Shown: positions 58,992 to 64,000 of the stretch, piece after piece | Numbering within the stretch: position 1 is the first letter of the stretch | How the letters are laid out: each line of letters starts with the position of its first letter | From: Streptomyces sp. VRA16 Mangrove soil | GTDB taxonomy: Bacteria > Actinomycetota > Actinomycetes > Streptomycetales > Streptomycetaceae | Assembly (NCBI RefSeq): GCF_017377775.1 | Contig: NZ_JAFVLN010000005.1 | Location: 248,001-312,000 of the forward strand | Length of the DNA: 64,000 bases | Reading direction: 5' to 3' | Made by a program: the position numbers and the translations under genes | Notes under the pieces: model-generated | The model's database searches: none | The model's input: the letters and a program-made list of their open reading frames with translations, nothing else | Told to the model about the DNA's origin: nothing

Positions 58992-59942
58992 GTGTCAGGC
59001 ATCCACGCCGAAGAGGCATCGCTGGGACCAGGACCGGCCCGGGCTCTGCTCAAGGGGGCTCTGGCCGATCCCCTGCACCTGCCCGAGCTGCTCGCCTCGT
59101 TCGCCGGACGCCGGCTCGGCCCCCGGGCCGCCGCGTCCCTGCAGCGGGCCTACCGGGGTCATCCCGACGCGAGCCGGGCGGAGTTGGGCGCCGTGGTCGT
59201 CTCCCGGGGCGGCCGCGCGGTCATCAGCGAAGGGGCGTTCGTCGGAGGCCCCTTCCTGCTGCTCATCCCCTTCGCCTTCTGCGCCGCGCTGCTCGCCCAG
59301 GCCCGGCTGGTCATGGAAGTCGCCGGACTCGACGGCCGTGACCCCCGTGATCCGGAGCGGGCCGTCGAACTCCTCGTGCTCCTCGGCGTCCACCCGGACG
59401 AGGAACACGCCCGCACGGCGCTGGCCCGTGCCACGTCGGCACGCGCGGCAGGCGACCGGGGGCGCGTCGCCGCGCTGGCGGACATCACCGTGCGCATGGC
59501 CCGCCTGCTCGGCCTGCTCACCCCGGCCGACGCGCAGGGGTCCGCGGGAAGGCTGCGCCGCGTCGCCGCGCGCGTCGGCAGCTGGCTGCTGGCCGTGTCG
59601 GTGTTCCTGACCGGGCTGGTCGTGCCGCTGGTCTGGCTGCCGTACATGGCCTTCTCGTACCGCCGGTCCACGCACCGGCTCATGCGCCGGGCCACCGGCT
59701 ACTACGGCGTCGAGATCGAGTGGCGCGCCGCCCACTCCGCACGACCGCTGGTGGCGGGCGCGGCCCACGCCCTCGTCTCGGTCCTGGTACCCGTCGCGCT
59801 GACGACGGTGGTGCTCCTGGCCGACATCCGGATCGCGGGGAGTCACACGCTCGCCTTGGTCGTCCTTCTGCTCGTGGGCACCGTGGCGGTGGGGGCCGTG
59901 TGGCATCTGTGGCGACGCCGCCGACGGCCGGTCGGCGTCTAG
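58992..59942 (+). CDS. Membrane protein of unknown family
   Basis: A 316-residue protein from GTG at 58992. The N-terminal 75 residues are soluble. A hydrophobic segment is at 83-98 (FLLLIPFAFCAALLA). A helical domain follows (ELLVLLGVHPDEEHARTALA). Three hydrophobic stretches near 200-220, 256-275 and 285-305 then lead to a basic tail. It is slightly similar in layout to EcsC-type membrane proteins, but I cannot confirm this. Confidence 0.65.
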   Translation: MSGIHAEEASLGPGPARALLKGALADPLHLPELLASFAGRRLGPRAAASLQRAYRGHPDASRAELGAVVVSRGGRAVISEGAFVGGPFLLLIPFAFCAALLAQARLVMEVAGLDGRDPRDPERAVELLVLLGVHPDEEHARTALARATSARAAGDRGRVAALADITVRMARLLGLLTPADAQGSAGRLRRVAARVGSWLLAVSVFLTGLVVPLVWLPYMAFSYRRSTHRLMRRATGYYGVEIEWRAAHSARPLVAGAAHALVSVLVPVALTTVVLLADIRIAGSHTLALVVLLLVGTVAVGAVWHLWRRRRRPVGV

Positions 59943-59977
59943 CATTCGGCGCCGGCACGAGCACCCGGCACCGCGGC

Positions 59978-60598
59978 TCAGCCCGAGGCCGTCGCCGCCA
60001 CACCCCCGAACCCGATCAGCGCGACGCCCGTGGTCCGCCCGAGCGCACGGCCGGCACGCGGCCTGGTCAGGACGTGGCCGGCGCGGGACAGCAGGAACGC
60101 GCAGCCGCCCAACCAGGCGACCGTCAGGGCGACATGGAGGAGGACGAGGAGTGCCATCCCCCACGCCTCGGGCAGGTGGGGCGGGGCCGCCGCGGGCAGC
60201 AGGCCGGTGGAGAAGACGGCGATCTTCGGGTTGAGGATGTTGGTGAGCAAGCCCGTCCGCCACGGACCCCCGGCGGCCGGACGAGCGGCGGCGCCGGCCG
60301 GTGGCGGGGCCGCCCGGCGGTTCTGCCACAGCGCCTGCGCCCCCAGGAACACCAGGTACGCGGCGCCGAGGAGGCGCACGGTGAGCGAGGCCGCGGGCGA
60401 GGCGGCGAGCACGGCCGCCAGGCCCGCCACGGTGAGCACGCCCCGGAACAGCAGCCCGCTCGCGATCCCGCCCACCGTTCGCAGGGCGCTGCGCGGACCG
60501 GCCACCAGGGCCCTGCGGGTCACGATCGCCAGGTCGGGTCCGGGCACGACGGTCAGCAGACCGAGGACACAGACCGCGGTCAGAAGAGGAGTCAGCAC
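59978..60598 (-). CDS. LysE-family amino acid exporter
   Basis: A 206-residue transporter with six hydrophobic segments and the LysE pattern: VVPGPDLAIVTRRALVAGPRSAL, quoted as VVPGPDLAIVTRRALVAGP, and GLLTNILNPKIAVFSTGLLP. It probably exports an amino acid. The GTG start overlaps the stop of the ammonia-lyase gene by seven bases, so it is in the same operon and may remove a toxic amino acid or intermediate. Confidence 0.9.
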   Translation of the reverse strand: MLTPLLTAVCVLGLLTVVPGPDLAIVTRRALVAGPRSALRTVGGIASGLLFRGVLTVAGLAAVLAASPAASLTVRLLGAAYLVFLGAQALWQNRRAAPPPAGAAARPAAGGPWRTGLLTNILNPKIAVFSTGLLPAAAPPHLPEAWGMALLVLLHVALTVAWLGGCAFLLSRAGHVLTRPRAGRALGRTTGVALIGFGGVAATASG

Positions 60599-61737
60599 GT
60601 CCCGGCCCGCTCGACGGTGGTGGCGTGCGGGTTCGCGGCCGGGCCCTCGGTGCTCAGCAGGACGACCACCGAGGTCGGACCGAGGCCCAGTGCCGTACGT
60701 CGTTCAGCGGCGCCGTCCCCGCGGAGCGCGGCCCGCGACCCGGCCAGCGCGGCGGCCCCGCAGGGTCCCGAGGCGACCCCGAGGGCGGCGAGGTCCACGG
60801 CGGCCCGGGCGCTGTCGGTGTCGCCGACGGCGGTCGCGGCGTCCAGGCCGGCCCGCAGGTGGGGCCAGGCGATGCTGGAGGGGGTGCCGCAGTTGAGGCC
60901 GGCCATGGTGGTCTCGCCGGGGGCGACGGTGACGGGTTCGTCGCGGGTGAGGCTTTCCAGGATGCAGGCCGCGGCCCGGGGCTCCACGGAGAGCAGCGCC
61001 GGGGCGTGCCCCGAGGGACGGCTGCGGTAGTGGGTGACGACGGCCTGGGCCAGTGAGCCAACGCCCACGGGAACGGCGACGAGGTCGGGGCCGCCCGCGA
61101 CCGCGGCGGCCGACAGCTGTTCGTCGATCTCGGCGCAGAGGGTGGAGTAGCCCTCGACGATCCAGCCAGGGACGCGTTCGTAACCTGCCCAGGCGGTGTC
61201 CTGCACCAGCACGGCACCCGGCGCTTCGGCCTCCCGCGCCGCCCGGCGCACCGCCTCGTCGTAGGGTCCCGCGACCTCGGTGACCTTGGCGCCCTCGTCG
61301 GCGATGGCGGCCGCGGCCCGCGGATGCACGCCCTGCGGCACGAACACGTGCGCGTCCTGCCCGAGCAGCCGGGCCGTGCGGGCGACGGCGCGGCCGTGGT
61401 TGCCGTCGGTGGCGGTGACGAGGGTGACCGGGGTCGCGTCGCCGCCGTTCGCGGTGCGTTCCGCGAGGGTGCGGTGCACCGCCCAGGACGCGCCGAGCGC
61501 CTTGAAGGCCGGCAGGCCGAGCCGGCTCGACTCGTCCTTGACGAAGACTCGCCCCACCCCCAACTCGGTTGCCATCGAAGGGAGTTCGGTGAGGGGGGTC
61601 GGCGTGTGGCCGGGCAGCGCGGTGTGGAAGTCCCGCACCTCGGCGGGCGCGGGCTCGCACCGCCAGCGGCGGGCGCCGGGGCGCACGAACCACGGGAGCG
61701 TCGGCGGCGTACGGAAGGACACAGGGTTCTCAGACAC
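60592..61737 (-). CDS. dpaL: Diaminopropionate ammonia-lyase-like PLP enzyme
   Basis: A 381-residue fold-type II PLP enzyme. The N-terminus (WFVRPGARRW, CEPAPAEVRDFHTALPGHTPTPL) and the lysine motif LPAFKALGASWAVHR (Lys79) match diaminopropionate ammonia-lyase and related threonine dehydratase-like enzymes. A Gly-rich PLP phosphate loop follows (VPVGVGSLAQAV). It would release ammonia and pyruvate from 2,3-diaminopropionate. GTG 61737 was chosen from family length, although the frame stays open upstream. It faces a LysR gene. Confidence 0.85.
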   Translation of the reverse strand: MSENPVSFRTPPTLPWFVRPGARRWRCEPAPAEVRDFHTALPGHTPTPLTELPSMATELGVGRVFVKDESSRLGLPAFKALGASWAVHRTLAERTANGGDATPVTLVTATDGNHGRAVARTARLLGQDAHVFVPQGVHPRAAAAIADEGAKVTEVAGPYDEAVRRAAREAEAPGAVLVQDTAWAGYERVPGWIVEGYSTLCAEIDEQLSAAAVAGGPDLVAVPVGVGSLAQAVVTHYRSRPSGHAPALLSVEPRAAACILESLTRDEPVTVAPGETTMAGLNCGTPSSIAWPHLRAGLDAATAVGDTDSARAAVDLAALGVASGPCGAAALAGSRAALRGDGAAERRTALGLGPTSVVVLLSTEGPAANPHATTVERAGTC

Positions 61738-61774
61738 CCCTTCACCCTGCGACAGCCGCCACTCATCGGTCCAG

Positions 61775-61800
61775 CGAATGTTTCCGACGTATACCATTCG
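61775..61800. promoter_or_regulatory. Putative LysR operator
   Basis: CGAATG (61775-61780) and CATTCG (61795-61800) are perfect complements separated by 14 bases. The spacer contains GTATAC. The site lies between the divergent ammonia-lyase and LysR genes. Confidence 0.55.
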
Positions 61801-61853
61801 GCTGAGCCGACCATTACCTGATGCCGCTCCGGTGGCGAGGAGAGCGCGCCGCC

Positions 61854-62771
61854 ATGTTCGACCTGCACCGACTGCGTCTGCTGCGCGAGCTCAAGCACCG
61901 CGACACGCTGGCGGCCGTCGCCGCGGCCCTGAACTACGCGCCCTCCTCCGTCTCGCAGCAGCTCTCGCAGTTGGAGGCCGAGGTCGGCGTGCCCCTGCTG
62001 GAGCCGGTCGGGCGACGGGTACGGCTGACCGAGCAGGCGGAGATCCTGGTCGCCCACACCGAGGCGGTGCTCGAACGCCTCGAACGCGCGGAGGCGGACA
62101 TCGCCGCCTCCGCGACCGATCTGACCGGGACGCTGCGCATCGCCTCGTTCCAGACGGCGGCCCTGGCCCTCGTCCCCACCGCGCTCGGCTCGCTCCGCGA
62201 CGCCCACCCCCGTCTGCGGGTCCACGTCACCCACAGAGAGCCGGAGAAGGCCCTGCCCGCCCTCCAGGCCCGCGACTTCGACCTCGTCCTGGCCGAGGAG
62301 TACCCGGGGAACCCCAACCCCCGCCCCGCCGAGCTCGAACAGGAGGATCTGCTCGACGACCCCCTGCTGCTGGCCGTGCCGCCCCATGTGCGGGTACCGG
62401 ACACGGACAGTCCCACGAAGACGCTGCGCTCACTGGCGGACCACCCCTGGGTGATGGAACCCGCGGGCACGGCCGCGCGGCACTGGGCCATGACCCTGTG
62501 CCGCAACGCCGGCTTCGAGCCCGACGTGCGGTTCGAGACCACCGATCTCCTGCTCCACCTGCGGCTCGTCGAGGAGAACCACGCCGCCGCGTTCCTCCCC
62601 GACCTGGTGTGGAACGGCCGGCCGGCGACCGTCACCCTCCGCCCGCTCCCCCGCGGCCAGCGCGGCCGTCGTATCTTCACCGTCGTACGCCGTGGCGCGA
62701 GCCGGCATCCGGCGGTGCGGGCGTGCCGGGCGGCGCTGCGACGGGCCGCGACGGACGGCGCCCAGCCCTGA
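61854..62771 (+). CDS. LysR-family regulator
   Basis: A 305-residue LysR protein. The HTH is FDLHRLRLLRELKHRDTLAAVAAALNYAPSSVSQQLSQLE, quoted as LAAVAAALNYAPSSVSQQLS. The effector domain has LRIASFQTAALALVPTALGSL. GCGAGGAGAG lies before ATG 61854. Its probable target is the ammonia-lyase/LysE operon across the gap. Confidence 0.93.
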   Translation: MFDLHRLRLLRELKHRDTLAAVAAALNYAPSSVSQQLSQLEAEVGVPLLEPVGRRVRLTEQAEILVAHTEAVLERLERAEADIAASATDLTGTLRIASFQTAALALVPTALGSLRDAHPRLRVHVTHREPEKALPALQARDFDLVLAEEYPGNPNPRPAELEQEDLLDDPLLLAVPPHVRVPDTDSPTKTLRSLADHPWVMEPAGTAARHWAMTLCRNAGFEPDVRFETTDLLLHLRLVEENHAAAFLPDLVWNGRPATVTLRPLPRGQRGRRIFTVVRRGASRHPAVRACRAALRRAATDGAQP

Positions 62772-62884
62772 ACGGGCAACGTCACGTCCTGCGTGGCCGC
62801 CCGTGCCCCCCGACAGCCGCAGACCCTCGTCGGACGGCGAACCGGTCCTGCTTGCGTCCTGCGGGGACGGGGTACCAGGGCTTC

Positions 62885-64000
62885 ATGATCACCGACACCT
62901 CCACGTCCTCGGGCGGCTTCGTTCCGCCCGACGTCGACGTTCCGGCCCTGACCAAGGTGCTCGACGGCGAGTACGCCGAGATCCGCGACCTCGTGCGGAC
63001 GAACCTCACGCGGCACGCCTCCGTCCTGGAGGAGGCCGAGGAACTCGGCATCGACGCGTTCCGGGAGCGGGTGCGCGAGCTCGCCGTCGAGCTGGCGGCC
63101 ACCGGCCAGACCGGCATGGGTTTCCCGAAGGAGTACGGAGGCGGCGGTGACATCGGCGCCTCGATCGCCGCGTTCGAGACGCTCGCGTTCGGCGATCTGT
63201 CGCTGCTCGTGAAGGTCGGCGTGCAGTTCGGTCTCTTCGGGGGCGCGATCCTGCAGCTCGGCACCGAGCGGCACCACAAGGCCCACCTTCCGGATCTGAT
63301 CACCGGGAAGCTGATGGGCTGCTTCGCGATGACCGAGACCGGGCACGGCTCCAACGTCCAGGCGCTGGGGACCGTGGCGACGTACGACGCCGGCACCCAG
63401 GAGTTCGTCATCACGACGCCGGACGACGGCGCACGCAAGGACTACATCGGCAACGCCGCCCGGCACGCACAACTGGCCGTCGTCTTCGCCCAGTTGAAGG
63501 TGGGCGAGCGGTCCGAGGGCGTGCACGCGTTCGTCGTGCCGATCCGGATCGGCGGCGCGGTGGCGCCGGGCGTCTCGATCGAGGACGACGGCCGCAAGAT
63601 GGGCCTCAACGGCGTCGACAACGGACGGATCCGGTTCGACGGCGTACGGGTGCCGCGCGAGGCGCTGCTCAACCGGTTCGCCGACGTCACGCCCGAAGGC
63701 GTCTACGAGAGCCCGATCGAGAACCCCGGGCGCCGCTTCTTCACCATGCTCGGCACCCTCGTGCAGGGCCGGGTCAGTGTCGGCGGCGGCGCGATCAACG
63801 CCTCCAAGGTCGCACTGGCGATCGCCGTCAAGTACGCGGCGCGGCGGCGGCAGTTCGAGGCGACGCCCGACCACGGGGAGCAGTTGCTCCTCGACTACGG
63901 CATGCATCAGCGCCGGCTGCTGCCACTCCTCGCCCGCACCTACGCCCTGCACTTCGCCCAGGACGTGGTCCGCACCCACCTGCACGAGGTGTTCTCGGGC
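62885..64000 (+). CDS. Acyl-CoA dehydrogenase/oxidase, truncated by the window edge
   Basis: An ORF of 372 codons runs to the window end without stop. The start is ATG 62885. It has an N-terminal helical domain, the FAD-domain motifs GQTGMGFPKEYGGGGD and CFAMTETGHGSNVQALG, then RKMGLNGVDNGRIRFDGVRVP, quoted as KMGLNGVDNGRIRFDGVRVP. The wide N-terminal region is like acyl-CoA oxidases of the peroxisomal type, which are longer than the usual dehydrogenase. The catalytic Glu and the C-terminus are beyond the window. Confidence 0.85.
   Translation, partial: MITDTSTSSGGFVPPDVDVPALTKVLDGEYAEIRDLVRTNLTRHASVLEEAEELGIDAFRERVRELAVELAATGQTGMGFPKEYGGGGDIGASIAAFETLAFGDLSLLVKVGVQFGLFGGAILQLGTERHHKAHLPDLITGKLMGCFAMTETGHGSNVQALGTVATYDAGTQEFVITTPDDGARKDYIGNAARHAQLAVVFAQLKVGERSEGVHAFVVPIRIGGAVAPGVSIEDDGRKMGLNGVDNGRIRFDGVRVPREALLNRFADVTPEGVYESPIENPGRRFFTMLGTLVQGRVSVGGGAINASKVALAIAVKYAARRRQFEATPDHGEQLLLDYGMHQRRLLPLLARTYALHFAQDVVRTHLHEVFSG

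Noticed and set aside
1..64000. CRISPR arrays, tRNA genes, rRNA genes, insertion sequences or prophage
   Set aside because: No regularly spaced repeats, cloverleaf with CCA-type context, transposase or phage structural genes were recognised on either strand.

Overview
The window is high-GC actinobacterial DNA, almost certainly from a Streptomyces chromosome arm. The signs are strong GC bias at third codon positions, a zinc-stress locus of Cys-free ribosomal protein paralogues, dense TetR, MarR, LysR, HxlR and GntR regulators with divergently placed targets, many secreted enzymes, and Streptomyces-type small membrane proteins. I see no tRNA, rRNA, CRISPR array, insertion sequence or phage module. 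The accessory character comes from frequent regulator-target pairs and from at least six decayed genes.

Layout. 0-0.9 kb: end of a secreted discoidin-domain protein and a strong terminator. 1.1-3.7 kb: Zur-type locus (S14, L28 divergent from L31, a COG0523-like protein, S18, L32). 4.4-5.7 kb: two overlapping genes that share a short glycine-centred motif. 5.9-8.7 kb: amidase and NCS1 permease. 9-17 kb: small regulators, a thioesterase, dihydrolipoyl dehydrogenase, a TetR/SDR pair with duplicated operators, small membrane proteins and a nitroreductase. 17-22 kb: a membrane protein with a helix-hairpin-helix-like stretch, a TetR/hydrolase pair, and an EamA exporter/MarR pair. 22-31 kb: lipoprotein, efeO-efeB, a phospholipase C-family enzyme and an FG-GAP protein. 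31-39 kb: LmbE-like deacetylase, enoyl-CoA hydratase family enzyme, MFS exporter with two TetR genes, saccharopine dehydrogenase-like protein, and a 3-hydroxybutyrate dehydrogenase/acetoacetate decarboxylase pair facing a LysR gene. 39-47 kb: a His-rich secreted protein, separate SpoIIE and MASE1 genes, an MFS exporter/MarR pair, SDR and OsmC. 47-51 kb: an Lrp regulator with a giant kinase-aminotransferase fusion, then a cupin gene. 51.5-57 kb: a decay zone (ABC permease, GntR, glycosyltransferase and flavin-type oxidoreductase remnants) around an intact PHB depolymerase and a Ser/Thr kinase. 57-64 kb: XRE regulator and reductase, LysE exporter with diaminopropionate ammonia-lyase facing a LysR gene, and an acyl-CoA dehydrogenase cut by the window edge.

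How the genes may work together. The zinc locus would swap zinc-containing ribosomal proteins for zinc-free ones during zinc starvation. The PHB depolymerase, 3-hydroxybutyrate dehydrogenase and acetoacetate decarboxylase could form a dispersed route from polyhydroxybutyrate through acetoacetate to acetone. Most regulators sit beside a clear inverted or repeated site next to the gene they probably control. The best candidate for something undescribed is the 4403-5667 pair. Other candidates are the COG0523-like protein without a P-loop, the duplicated His-rich secreted protein, and the helix-hairpin-helix membrane protein.
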